Assembly (NCBI RefSeq): GCF_022682495.2 | Contig: NC_071392.1 | Span: 86,940,797-87,004,796, forward strand | Reading direction: 5' to 3' | DNA: 64,000 nucleotides | Source of the DNA: Desmodus rotundus | Lineage: Eukaryota > Chordata > Mammalia > Chiroptera > Phyllostomidae | Shown: in pieces, positions 1 through 11,807 of the stretch | Position numbering within the stretch: the stretch's first letter is position 1 | How the letters are laid out: each line of letters opens with the position of its first letter | Translations under genes and position numbers: made by a program | Notes under the pieces: model-generated | The model's input: only the letters and a program-made list of their open reading frames with translations | Databases searched by the model: none | Told to the model about the DNA's origin: nothing

Positions 1-2034
1 TTTGTTAGCTCTCCTTATTTATTTTTGAATTAAATTTTCTTAATAAAGGAACTTTCACCCCAATTAAATACACCAGAAGTTGACTGACTTCAAAATAAGT
101 GCCAATGTTGCTAATTATCTTGAAATATTTTTAAATGAAATCACTGCTGTGAAACAAATAGAATTGCTTCTTTTCATAAAACATTCCTTTATTTTAATGA
201 GACATTTAAAATCTATTAAGTTTATATGCAGATTAACAGAAAGGCTCTTTTAAGGGCAACAACTTTTAGAAAGTTTCTGATGCAGATGCAGCTCAGACCT
301 GCACTTTTGCGTTTGGGCTCATTGAGGAGACAGTCTGGTGGAAGCCAGCGCCGATCTGATCCGTGCGCTGGATCGGTGTGCGCTGAGGGGCAGGTATGAG
401 TTCGCCTTAGAAACACAGCTATTTATGTGTTTTCGTATTGCTGCTCCTTAAGAAGGATTTCTGGCAGGAGTCATACATTTATACTTCTATGACTTTGGAC
501 ACAAAAATTAAAATGAATATCCACTCTTGAATTATTTTCAGGACAAAATATGCCTGTTTTTGTTTGAAAATCCATGTGGGTTTGTTTTTTGTTTCCTTTC
601 TTTTATTCTCTTTGATTTAATTTGCTGGTACTTTGACTTCAACATGATTTCTCCTCGGGACAAGGGGGAGGATGGGGGATATCTGTAATAGCATCAACAG
701 TAAATGACAATAAATAAATAAATAAATACAATTATTTCGTCTCTAAGAGTCTAAGATTTAAGATAATACATCATTTAAGTGAATTGGGGCTCAAATGACT
801 ACAAAAGGAAGAAACAGCATTTCTTTCAAGAAGAATTGAGAGAGATTTTGCTTATAAGAATGTTTCACAATAAAGAGAAGTTAGGTCACATTTAGAAAGG
901 TCCATTTATATAAAGAAATATTTTTGACAAAGAATAAAAATGTATTTACCATGGTACAGTTGGAAGAATAGTTCTTATTTTTCATTGAAATAAGAATTTG
1001 TTCCTAAATTCCTAAAGGCAACTTTTTTTTTCAACTCTCCAAACTAGGTAATAATGCTGCATTATTACAGTTATTGTGGTCATTTCATTTAAAGACATGT
1101 GTTGTCATTCCCTGCCTGTCCCAGCCCCGCCCAACAGCAGGTGGTATAAACCTTCCTCATAGAGGAAGAGCTTCTGAGCTGGCCTGAAACAGACCTGCCA
1201 GTAGAAGCTTAGGTGCCCACTCACATGATCAGTGGACCGAAAATGAACCTTGCTTCCGCAGGAACACGTGATTCACGAATCTCTGGGCCCCTCTGTGTTC
1301 TCTGGTTTTGACCAAGTGCTCGCCAGTGCTGCCCAGTTAGGAACTACAGCATGGTTTCTCGGGGGTTTCTAGTCCCATGGAACTGGCTGCTACTTGGCTG
1401 AGCCCTTGATGATTGTCTTCATCTTGCTCCTTCCAGTTCCCACAGCATGCCCGTGCTGACCCCATCACAGACATTTCAAACTTGGTAAATTGCACAGGTA
1501 TCTAGCAACTCACTTTCCTGATAATGTTTTAAGCACCACGATGGTTTACAGATTTTCACTGCTATATTCTAAGTGAAGGTAGGGCTTTCTGAACGTGGCT
1601 AATAACATGGATTTTTATTTTGGCCTTTTGTTTTAGCTCTATGATGTGAAATTGGAAGCACAAAACACCTCATAGAAAAGACTCCTTCTGGCTTTCTCAG
1701 GTGCCATCTCCTTCAAAGGGCAAGGGAGTGCCTTGAGGCCACACTAGAATTCCTGATCCTAGACTGTGATGGGAAGGTGGGTCAACCGTAGGATATGCTC
1801 TGGCGCATTGGGTGCCACTATTCAGCTCTCAAATAGAGAAGCAGAGGAGGGGAACTGATACATTGTCTAAGGGGCATCTGTTGTACGTTTCCGTGATCTC
1901 ATTACCTTCGGTCTTACTTGAAATAGGAACACACAACCACAAATAAAGCTGAAAAAAGCATGTCTGCTTTACCAATATTCTGTGCATCAGGAGTGAGTGT
2001 CACCTGTAACAAATGCCATCGACAGAATAATTAC
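1..2034. other. Unique AT-rich DNA, no gene recognised
   Basis: Mostly AT-rich sequence without a recognisable exon or repeat. A small GC-rich patch at about 300-400 carries several CpGs and ends in a possible splice donor (cag/gtatgag, about 390-399), but no open frame there resembles a known protein. A short AAAT microsatellite lies at about 709-728. Confidence 0.5.
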
Positions 2035-2270
2035 AACCCAGACAGTAGCTAACACTTGCATAGTGTTGACTGTCTCAGACCCTGTTTTAACTTTACATAT
2101 ATTGCATATATTTACCTTTACATATATTGACTCATTCTTCCCCAAATTTGTTAATTAGACACAGCCCTATTTTAAAGAAGAGGAAGCAGAGGTACAGTAT
2201 GGGGAGTATTTCTGTGTTTGCACAACTAGGAAGTGGTAGAGGAGGGTTTTGGACACGGGCAGTGCACAAG
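2035..2270 (-). repeat. MIR SINE, reverse orientation
   Basis: The segment follows the reversed MIR consensus: a 'tagctaacacttgcatagtg' start, a run of TTTACATAT-type motifs, then the conserved core resembling gaggaagcagaggtacag and a terminal 'aactaggaagtggtagagg' block. Divergence is high, as expected for this mammal-wide tRNA-derived SINE. No activity is expected. Confidence 0.75.
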
Positions 2271-2779
2271 GAGGATCTGTGTGCTTAGCAATATGTTACA
2301 CTGTCTCGGGGTAAGTTCCCTTTGCATTTAGTCTATTGACTAGACCGCTGTCTTGTAATCATTGTTCTCAGCTGTGAGATGTTCATTCTCAGAACAGGGA
2401 AGCATACACCTGCAGCCAAGCCAGCAATGAATGCCACATCTAGCAGGGAGCAAGAAGAATGATTTTATTGATAATTCCTCTCATCGTATGAGGGAAGTAA
2501 AGAAGCAGCAAACACTGTTACACCAATCATCTTTAATTGAAGTCAAAGCCTCTGATTGAACACCAGCCTTGTTTAGGCTTTGAGGCTCCAATTTAGCAAT
2601 AAATGGGGATAAACTCTGGATATACTCAAAATAATTATGTGTAGCAAAAATTATGTTGAGTACACTGTTGATACACATACAACCATTGATACATGCAAAA
2701 TAATGGGGACAAGTACAAAAAGCTAGTCAAAGTGAAGATACTGCATGATTTAATTAATATAAATTAAATTTACACACAG
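2271..2779. other. Unique DNA, nothing recognised
   Basis: AT-rich sequence with no repeat or exon that I can identify. Confidence 0.4.
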
Positions 2780-3022
2780 TTTAAGAAAAGGTAAATTAAT
2801 CCATAGTGACAGAAAGCAAATCACTCTTTGCCTGGTGACAGTGGGGACTGGGGGATGGGAGGGTGTAGGGAAGGATCACACGTGCACCCAAGAAACTGGA
2901 GTGATTGTATATTTGTCATCACATACATGTGCATGTCAAATTCTTAACACTGTACACTCTGAATATGCACAGTTTATTGTGTATCGATTATACCTCAGTG
3001 AATCTGTAAAGAAAATTAACAT
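2780..3022 (+). repeat. Old L1 (L1M-type) 3' end
   Basis: A G-rich block (about 2840-2880) is followed by the typical L1M tail with 'acactgtacactctgaa' and 'attatacctcagtgaat', ending in an A-rich stretch. This matches the layout of old mammalian L1 3' UTRs. It is 5'-truncated and carries no coding sequence. Confidence 0.7.
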
Positions 3023-4920
3023 GTAGCAAAGAACACTGAAAGCACTGGCCAGAATGATGCAGGCTTCCCTGGCTCCTGGCCGCCTCTGGCAGAGTCTGCT
3101 AAAGCAGTTTCCCTGAGAGTTAGAGAAGCTATTAACGTGCTTTGGGAAAAGCCTCCCATGAGGTGGTTTTTGGGGAGGATGGGAAGAATATTTTGTTTTA
3201 CTTTGATTTCTGGTCTCAAGCCTGCATTTATGACCCTCATGATTAGCTCCGTTCACGTTCCGTAACCCCTTCGAACAGCCCATTTCTTTAGTCACGATTG
3301 TAGCTAGTGCCTTCTGGTGGATCACCTCTGATACCAAAACGGTTCTACAGTGTGTATACAGTATAAATGGGCCAGTACCACACAGTCCATTGCTTCCTAA
3401 TACTCTCTGTCTAGCTGTAATAGGTATTTAGCAGTAAAGCCTCTGAAAATGATTTGTATTGTATCATTTTTGCTTATTGCACAAGAGTAGCTTAGTGCAT
3501 TTATTTTGTAGTTATGAGCCCAACTCAGGTAGTCAGATTTTTCAGCTTTTACACATAGGGAGGAGAGCTCTTAATTTTATCAGCATTGCTAACAGCTGTC
3601 CTGACAATAGCTTTTATGAGAATAAATGCTTTCTGACACCAATCTTCTCGTTAGCATAGTCCCCAGGGAGTCCACATCGGATGGAACTGTGCTGCATTTC
3701 TCTCCTGCTCAGTGCGGCCGTCTCCTCTGCAGCCTCACTCAGCCGTCTGTACCTCTCAGGACGGTCTCTGGTTTTGGAGTAAGTACCCTGCTCAGACAAT
3801 GCCAGGCACAAAACCTAGTAGTCCCTAGTGCCTGCAAAACTCCGCCCTATGGGAAAGCGACAGTACTCCTGGAAAGGGACAAGGGCAACCTTTGCTTGTA
3901 TTATCTTTCTCGTTCTTTCCAAGGCAGAGAACTGGGCCAGGTGTGCTTTCTAACCACTGCTTTGTATTGTTGCTCTGTATTGCTTACTTCCTTGACTTCA
4001 TGGCATGTGGAATTACCCACCACTGCAAATGTCAACAGCTCGTGCATTTTTTTCCAGCAGGTATAAGAAAACAAGAATTTTGTTCTCGCCTGTTGTTTTC
4101 TCACTCTGGCAAACACAACACCTCCTTGAACGTGCAGCGTTTGTTTGCCCTCTGTGTTTTCAGCTGTTCTTGAATTCTTTGTTTCTTGCCTTTAGATTTG
4201 GAAGTTGCAGGCAATGTTATTTCTGAAATATTGTTCATGATTCATTTTTCAAATTTGTTAAGAGAAGTCATGTCAAGCTGTGCACTTTATGCATTAGGAA
4301 CGGGGATTTCAGGATGGGATATTCATACAGTACTTTGCAATAAATTTTCTCTTACTACAAAATCAATTCATCAAATGTAGAGAATTGTTTGAAATACATA
4401 AATAAAAGTGACCCCCGACTGAACAGTTATAAACATCCAATAAAGTATAATTTAACATTGAGTCCCATAAACAATGAAGGGTTGAATATAATGCAGCTAA
4501 TAAAGTGCAAACATCTCAAAACTAATAGGAATACAAAAACAAAAGTAGAAAAATTAATGGATTATGCAAAGGCAGAAGGTAAAGGGAGAGCACTCCAGAA
4601 AGATCCCTAATGAATACTAGAGAGAGATCATTAAACGGCATGGAATGGAGGTTTCTGAGCATTGTAAGAGGTGTCGTGTCGCCATGAAGAGGGAGTCAGA
4701 GACTCTTGCACCACTACCTCCCCTGAGTGTGAGTAAAGTACTTGTGGAACTGAAATCAACTCTTTAATGCACAGAAACCTCGTTAGAGCAATGTTTACTA
4801 TTTAAAAGTGTTCATATGAAATGGGACTTTCTTGGGATTTAATGAAGAAAGAAAGAAGTGTTCAGCTCTCGTTAGGTAGCATCATAACGTCCTGAGGCGT
4901 CCCAATGCATATGCCCCACG
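3023..4920. other. Unique DNA, no gene recognised
   Basis: Contains the longest non-repeat open frame of the first 10 kb (146 codons, 3626-4066, plus strand). It has no recognised domain, skewed composition and several overlapping open frames on both strands, so I do not call it a gene. Confidence 0.4.
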
Positions 4921-5249
4921 TTATGAAAGTATAACCTTGCTCGTGGTGGCCAAGACATGGAAGGAACCAGAATGTCCTTCAGTAGATGATTGGACAAAGG
5001 AGATGTGGTACATACACCCAAAGGAATACTCCTCAGCCACAGGAAAAGATGAAATACTGCCATTTATGACAACCTGGATGGATCTAGACAGTATCGCACT
5101 AAGCGAAGTCAGAAAAAAATCAAGAACCACCTGATTTTACTCATGTGTAGGATATAAAACTGAAAGCAACAAAAGAACAAACAAAAAGCAAACAAACAAA
5201 AACTAACAGCCCCAGTCAACAGTGTGGTGGTTACCAGGAAGAGGAGGGG
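4921..5249 (+). repeat. L1 3' end, left part, interrupted by an LTR
   Basis: The sequence follows the well-known terminal part of mammalian L1: 'aatgtccttcagtagatgat', 'gatgtggtacatacacccaa', 'gaaatactgccatttatgac', then 'gtggtggttaccaggaagag'. It stops at the AGGGG where a solo LTR begins and resumes at 5818. The element is a 5'-truncated pseudocopy. Confidence 0.85.
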
Positions 5250-5817
5250 TATAGGGAGCCGATCTGCCTGGCAATGGCAATTGTAGCTCAGCCCTATGGG
5301 AAAGCCCACAAGCGCGTGGTGGCATGCAGGATGCCAAACCCACAGCTCAGTTCTCCCGTGGGAAACCAGGCCTGCATTATACCTCGGCTGATTTGTGACT
5401 TGCTCTTGCTAAAAGCCCCTCATCCTGAGTTAAGGCAGCAAATGCTTACTGCATCTTTAAAGTAATCTCCTGAAGTCTATGCTAATTCTCCCAAGGATTG
5501 AGGTGTAACCAGACCAATTACTCTTATTGTTCCCTTGATTTTCAACATTTTTGCCTTGTTAATCTATAAGTAGTAATCAGTAACATCCTTTCCATTGCTA
5601 CCTGTAAAAAGTAATTACCTAAAACAAACCTAAGTATAATGAATGAAAACCTTCTTTGATGTATGCTATTTGAAAGCCAGTAAAAGCCTGTCAAGGCAAG
5701 GGTTGGGGTGCTCTCCTCTCTTGCCGTCCCTTTTCCTCCACAGGACTCTGTAGTCCGTGTGAATTTGTCTCGCCTCATCCACAACGCCTCAGGCACTGCG
5801 GGCTGGTGTCCGCATCA
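5250..5817 (+). mobile_element. Solo LTR of an endogenous retrovirus, copy A
   Basis: A 568-bp segment aligns along its whole length with the reverse complement of 11808-12360, defining an LTR family. Shared blocks include 'tagctcagccc' near the start, 'caggcctgcatt', 'gacttgcttttgc'-like sequence, 'agtaaaagcctgtcaaggca' and 'tttcctccacaggactc', with a terminus ending in GCATCA. It is flanked by AGGGG on both sides (5245-5249 and 5818-5822), a 5-bp target duplication inside an L1 3' UTR. No gag, pol or env lies beside it, so it is a recombined solo LTR. It starts with TA rather than the usual TG. The reverse-strand open frame across it is a shadow of the repeat. Confidence 0.75.
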
Positions 5818-5986
5818 AGGGGCAGGGAGGTAGCAAAGGGTAATGGGGGTCAAATGCATGGTGATGGAAGATTATTCACCTTTGGGCGGTGGGCTCCCAG
5901 TGCAACGTGCAGGTGGTATAGCATGTAGTCTTATTAACCAGTGTCACCCCAGTAATTTTAATTAAAAATAATAAATAAAAGTAGGA
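5818..5986 (+). repeat. L1 3' end, right part
   Basis: It continues the L1 split by the LTR: a G-rich tract, 'aagggtaatgggggtcaaat', 'ggtgatggaagattattcac', 'ttattaaccagtgtcacccc' and an AAATAA-rich tail. Together with 4921-5249 it makes one L1 3' UTR. The order shows that the L1 is older than the LTR. Confidence 0.85.
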
Positions 5987-7639
5987 CCTAGCAAATTACA
6001 CAATTATAATGTAAAAGAATTCAAAGTAGCCTTAAAATACCAAGTGCACTGGCATGGAAATAACAGTTTAGAAGGACACACAGTCTTAACTAGGTGTTTT
6101 TTAAATGGCACTTGACCTAACAGTCCCTACAAGAAGGCAATCGCAGAATAAACCTTGTAGAACAAATAACTGTAAGGAGTTCTGAGCTGACAGTTCATTT
6201 ATTAAAAGTTCTGTTTTGTTATCTAAAATATAACACAAAACAGACAAAAATACACCCACACACTAATTCCTGACTTTATAGCTTATTATTCATAGTGGAC
6301 CATAGTAATATCCTTGCTTTAAACATCTTGCAAAGTAATGATTTGTTGAATGGGAGTTTTGTCTTTTTAGACCTGGGACTACAGAATCATTTTATTAGAA
6401 CACAACTATTGTTGTTCATAAATGTAAGTCTATTTCTTGTTAATCCTTTTATGAGGCTTATTGCTTCCATTTATGTCTCTCTTGCAATTTTTTTATATCC
6501 TAGAAGTCTTTTCCTCAGTATAGCCTAAAATAATTCAGTGTTAAGTATTCAAAGACTTAGACCTTAATGGCAAAACATTTGAAACTTTTTGAAAATCATT
6601 TTGCATAAACATCCACATTTTCCTAACACAATGATTATTGATGTTAAAATACAATATCATTAATAAAGATCATAAATAAAAGCACTTAGAAAAATCAAGT
6701 TAGAAAATGGTCCCAGTAGAATCAATTATTGGATAAAAATGTTTGCAGAGTGATACCTTCACTTTTCTCCCCCTCCCCTTCTAGAATCGCAAGAATTGTC
6801 TGGGCTACAAGCTAACTGAACATAGTGTTGTGCTCAGAAGTGTTTGCAGGTTCTACTCAGGATTGCTGGGGAGCACTGCCCTGTGAAATGGACGGTCAAG
6901 CACCTCACACCTCCGGCACTGAGTCTTTGAAAGTTGTGTCACAATAGGAATGCTTGGCTTGTATGATGTCATCATTTATATAGGGCCTGCAATGAAAGAT
7001 CTTAAAGAGTAAACCTGAAGGCCCCTACATTAAAGTACAACCAGTAAAAGACGTAATTGGTGTCATTCAAGGAAGGCTATTTATCGTAGATCTCATGAGA
7101 GAGGTGTTGGCAGGTATTAGAGAGCCACAATAGGGCAGGAAGCTGAACTAGCAGCAGCAAAGTTGCTACCACTCCTAGCAGGGACCAAAGAGATGGGGAT
7201 GGAGATAGGGTGGGGATCCTGTGTCTGTTACGTTCTTTAGTACTCCCCTTAAGCAAAATACAATCATTTCTGTAAGGGCTCATGTTGATCCATCGTTCAT
7301 TATCTTCATTATGAATATGGAATAGCTCGAGTTTAAATGTTGTACATATGTTCCTTACTTATTAATATCCTCTGTTGTTTCTAGCCCAGTGTCCTTAAGA
7401 TTCATGTTCCTTCCAGATGAAGGAATATCTTGGGGTCTTATCACCTCTGTGCGTTTCTCTAAATCACTTAATTCAACACATTCCCCCCTCCCCCTCCTTT
7501 TTAATGCCAACCCATCTTGATTTCCTTCTTGATTTCTCCCTCTGGCTTATCATGTACTACAAAAATAGATATGGTCTCACTTGGTATTGAAAATGAATAT
7601 TCCTTAGAAGAAAAACCCAAATTTTTAATGTAAATCAGT
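5987..7639. other. Unique AT-rich DNA, nothing recognised
   Basis: AT-rich with short open frames only. No repeat family or exon was recognised. Confidence 0.4.
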
Positions 7640-8105
7640 AGACTTTACCCAGCTCTACAATGCCCTCTCACACCACTGTCCACTTAGCTTACAAGGCGTT
7701 CCCTAAACAGACCCCCCTCAGCGCCCCAGGCAAATCAAGCCCCTCTTCATCTCAAGGCTTTTACATGTTTCTTCCCTCCACTGACCCTGCTCCAGTAGCT
7801 CTCATTGCTTGGCTAATTCCCCCTTCAGGTTCAGATAATACATTAACATTAATTTCTAGAGATGACTTCCATAAACCTTTACATGTTGAAATATTTCTTT
7901 ATTACCTGGCAGCTTATATTTGGCAATTCAGCATCTCAATCTGTATTAACTCATGAATCTGTGGAAATTTATTTCCACATCTGTTGCTCCCATGGACAGT
8001 AAATGTCACGAGGTCAGGGCTCCTGTTTGTTTTGTTCAGCCCTGCATCGGTGGCACCAAGCACAGGAAGCACACCATAAATAGTGACTAGGTGACTGAAT
8101 TTTGC
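7640..8105 (+). repeat. L2 LINE 3' end
   Basis: The layout is that of the L2 3' portion: a C/T-rich stretch derived from the end of ORF2 (about 7660-7800), then the tail 'gtaaatgtcacgaggtcagg', 'ttgttttgttcagccctg' and 'caccaagcacaggaagcaca' leading to an AATAG/AATGA-like end. Divergence is high. It explains the 98-codon open frame at 7660-7956, which is not a gene. Confidence 0.7.
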
Positions 8106-10088
8106 TCTTCAACTAGATTTCACTGTAATCTGTTGTAGGAATAGTATTTGGATTTCCGTATGTCTAGAGCATTTTGACTCATCTAACTAGTCTTCATCCC
8201 ATGTCCTTTTCTGTGTCTTTTCCTTGGGTCTTATCTACTCTCTGCCTTGGGTGACGTGTAGGTGAGTGATTTCTTTGACTACACTAACCTTCTTCTCTCT
8301 TTTCTGCTAGCTTACTCTGCCTTAAAATTATTTTCCACTTAGTTTATCTTCTTTACTTCCCGATCTCACAATTTAACTTATTTATTATTCAAATCCCTCA
8401 GTATTCCTGCTATTTCCCCTAATTTTCCTTTTGAACATGCGTGATTCTTCCTCCCTTCTTCCTTCTCTTCCTTCCTTCTTGCCTACCTTTCTTCTTTCTT
8501 TTGTATACATTTTGAGACTTTGCACTTATCACCACCCTCCCACTGCCCCTCCCCACCACGTGTTCATTCAACAAGCTAGCTACTCATTCATACGAGTACT
8601 TATACGTCTTGGAAGTGTTCAGTTTTAATTGGAATGTGTACAAATTCATACCCACAATGTCTGCATTGCCTTTTCTTTCTAAGCAGCACCCTCCCTCTAC
8701 CAAATGCAAGTACAAATGTCCTGTTATCTTCTCTGTGTTAAAAGGCTTAGGTAATTTCTCCAGAATCTGCCATTTATTCACTTTTCTAAAACAAACTGCT
8801 CCATCTTGCCTAGCTTCTGTGATAGCCGCTCTATTTTGTGGCCAGACGTTGCCTGATTTTCTCTCTTTGGATTTGACTCTCTAATTTTAGATTCTTCTTT
8901 TACCTTCCACCACCAAATATTTGATTAGCCTAGTTCCTCCTTTAAAACTCAGTCCCTATTGTCTAAACCCCAGCTACATCACAGCCCTGGATGAGAGCCG
9001 CAGGTATCCTGCCTGCCTAAGGTAAGAGTTCACACCCACATCACAATAGTCTTTCTTCTCTCATCATGTGTGTACAGCATCACCAAATTCACATGGATAA
9101 AAGGAAGGAGAGTTAGGAGGAACTGGTGGAAATGGAAAAAGAAAATGTAGATTCTGCATGAAGCTGGTTCGATTCTGCATTTTCTGAGTATTATGATTAG
9201 ATTTTGTAAAATTTCTCCATTGTAACTGGGTGACAGTCTTAAAAATATGAAATCATCCACTTAATTGAGGATATGTCTGTATAACTTCTTCAGAAGATAT
9301 ACTATATATTCTGTATATACTGTAAAACATTCCATATATACAGTACATGTTCTATACATACTGTAAAACATAGTCTATGAAAGTAGTATAGATTTGAACA
9401 ACTGACCCCAGAGGAAATTATGTATTGGGATCTGCAAACTTGCCTGGAATATGGGTACAAGTGGAGGCCACATACCATATGTATAAATCCTTCTAAATTA
9501 AAATGAAGTTAGCAAACTGTTTTTGTTCCCTTGACAAATATCTTTCATAATAGCCTGAAAGGTCTGCTTTGGATTTAAAATTCCCAGCTACTTGTAATAT
9601 GGAAGTATATAGTATTCTTTGCTCTAGCCCACTCAATAGTCACTGAAGACTATTGTGATGTGGGTGTCTCGTTCAAGCTAGAGTCAGTCCACTCAAATTT
9701 CATGGATCAGGGCAGAGACCTTCCTTCCTCCTACAGGATTTATTAAGAATGTCTGCTTTGCAAATAAGCCAAGAAATGTGTGTGTGCTTCATTTAGAACA
9801 AGAGTTCAATGGAGGGCCTTAGATTGGGTGTGATTAATTAAAACATAAAAGACCAGTTTGTTTTTATTTCATAAAGGCCTCTAGAAACTTTGTGCCCATC
9901 ATGAAAAATCAGAAGACCTGCAGTGAAATTACACCAAGGAGTACCACTTAAAATGTAGCATCAAATTGGACCAGGATGGGAACTAAATTTCTCAAGGCTT
10001 GGGGACGGAAATCCTTCAAGAAGAGTATAGGAAATTCAGTATTAATGTAAAATTATGATGTTCAAAGGCAGAACTATGAGGACCACTT
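8106..10088. other. Unique DNA with a pyrimidine tract
   Basis: Contains a CT-rich low-complexity run (about 8440-8505) and an imperfect repeated ATATAC/TGTAAAACAT stretch (about 9290-9372). No gene was recognised. Confidence 0.45.
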
Positions 10089-10100
10089 AAAAAAGACTTT

Positions 10101-10209
10101 GGGTAAGTGGGCACATAATACAATATACAGATGATGTATCATGAAATTATACATTCAAAACCTATATAATTTTATTAACCAATGTCACCTCAATACATTT
10201 AATTAAAAG
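10101..10209 (+). mobile_element. Very short 5'-truncated L1 insertion with perfect TSD
   Basis: Only 109 bp of L1 3' end are present: 'gtgggcacataatacaatat', 'gatgatgtatcatgaaatta', 'ttattaaccaatgtcacctc' and an A-rich tail. The 12-bp direct repeat aaaaaagacttt flanks it (10089-10100 and 10210-10221) without mismatch. This is a complete record of one target-primed reverse transcription event that aborted early. The perfect duplication suggests moderate or young age. Confidence 0.85.
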
Positions 10210-10564
10210 AAAAAAGACTTTATCAATTTTAAGTATAAATTCGTAGGAACAGTGAGTTGAAAACTGCAGTGAAACTCAGCACTGGAGGTGATACTAAGTT
10301 CACGCTTAGAAAGATCAGAGGAAACGGGGGTTCTTTGAGGATCTCACAACAGAGAAGAAGTCACCTCACATTAGAATTTACTCAGACCCAATGAGGAAAG
10401 GCACTGAAAATCCTTGTAGGAGATCTGAGTCCCTAAGAAATTGTGCCAACCATGGAAGCTGCTACTAGACTGCTGTTACAAATTTAGAAATCTTTACTAT
10501 AATTGTTTTTGAGTTCTCTTTTATTTTAATCTCATAGTAAATTTCCTGTATCAGTTGAAATTCT

Positions 10565-10648
10565 TTGTTGAAAGCACCAAATGTTGACTCTTAAAATTAT
10601 ACCAAATGTTACCGAATTAACACCAAATGTTAACTTAAAATTATAACT
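10565..10648. repeat. Short degenerate repeat with three ACCAAATGTTA-type units
   Basis: The motif 'accaaatgttg/a' occurs three times, interspersed with 'cttaaaattata' twice. This gives an irregular two-component local repeat of about 80 bp. It looks like local duplication and not a known family. Confidence 0.6.
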
Positions 10649-10867
10649 TACAGGAATTTTGGGAAGGTTGAAGAACCTGGATCCAAAATGGGTAGGAATT
10701 AAGCCAGCTAGCAAATCTACAAGAGCCATCCATCTGAGAGGAATACTGTTCTCTCTCATTGAGATACCTGCTCCACATTTAGTTTCAGGTGGGATAATAC
10801 TACTGGATGATCCAAAGTTCCATGCCCACTGCCTGGCAACCAGAGAGGCAAGGAAACACAAACTTTG

Positions 10868-11064
10868 CAGGGGCATCCAACGCGCAGCCCACGTGCTGCA
10901 CAGGATGGCGATGAATGCGGCCCAACCCAAAATCATAAATTTACTTAAAACATTGTTTTTTGCTCATCTGTTTTCGTTAGCATTTGTGTATTTAATGTGT
11001 GGCCCAAGACAACTCTTCTTCTCCCAGTGTGGCCCAGAGATGCCAAAAGGTTGGACACCCTTCT
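10868..11064. mobile_element. Non-autonomous hAT-type DNA transposon (MITE)
   Basis: It begins with CAGGGGCATCCAACGCG and ends with the near-complement 'aaaaggttggacaccctt', the terminal inverted repeats of a common hAT family. Inside are the duplicated GTGGCCCA blocks ('gaatgcggcccaaccc', 'gtgtggcccaagacaac', 'agtgtggcccagagatg') and 'catctgttttcgttagcatt'. It is too short for a transposase. The last bases of the right end are mutated and I cannot fix an 8-bp target duplication. Confidence 0.75.
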
Positions 11065-11359
11065 AAGTTTAGACACTAGCTTCTTTTGAATAAGATGCAT
11101 CTTGCTCTTCCCACAGGATTCATCTGTTCAGATGCTGGGTAGTCAATTTAATAATGACCCACTACCATTGCTTTGAAAAGGATACATCTGTTTTGTTGCC
11201 TGAGGATAATAAAAATAAAGTGATAGGGTATGTCTATACTTGGGTGCACACAGATACCAGCGTTTCCTGGAAGTAAAAAATGTAGTCTTGTCAGTGTATG
11301 ACAACAAGAAATTTAGGAGAAATGAGGGGGAAGAGCAGGACATAAGGTAAAACTTGAGT

Positions 11360-11690
11360 GGACACATAGCCATGACCTTTGTTCCCTTCTGAGGTCTGCA
11401 AGTGGCCCTGGTGACCTTCCCCAGCTGGCAGCACTCTGTACACGTTGTTGCATGTCGGGGGGAAACTGAGTGCTGACGTGGAAAGGGCTGGAAGCTCACA
11501 CCTGGTTTCTGCTGGGCTCTGCCCTATGCACCTGTTTCCTTTGGTGCTTTTAATCTGTGTACTTTTGCTATAGTGAACTGTAAGCAGGAGTACACCAGCT
11601 CTTCTGGGGCCTGGAAATCCTTCTAGTGAGTCACTAAATGGGAGTATGGTCTTGCTGACCTTAAACACACCAGGGAAACAGGAGCTATAG
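11360..11690 (+). repeat. Possible old LTR fragment
   Basis: Phrases such as 'ggctggaagctcacacctgg', 'tgctgggctctgccctatgc' and 'ggaaatccttctagtgagtc' resemble the 3' half of a mammal-wide LTR with its polyadenylation region. Ends are not defined and no duplication is visible. The family is uncertain. Confidence 0.4.
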
Positions 11691-11807
11691 CATCTTGACT
11701 TAAAGAGTAGAACCCATTCTCTCTATAGAGCAAAATTTCTTTTTCTTGGGGACCCGCTAACATAATGCATTATATGCTATTATGATCTCTTTTTATTTAA
11801 AGATAAA

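Noticed and set aside
3626..4066. 146-codon plus-strand frame
   Set aside because: Overlapping frames on both strands, no recognised domain, no splice context that I can defend.
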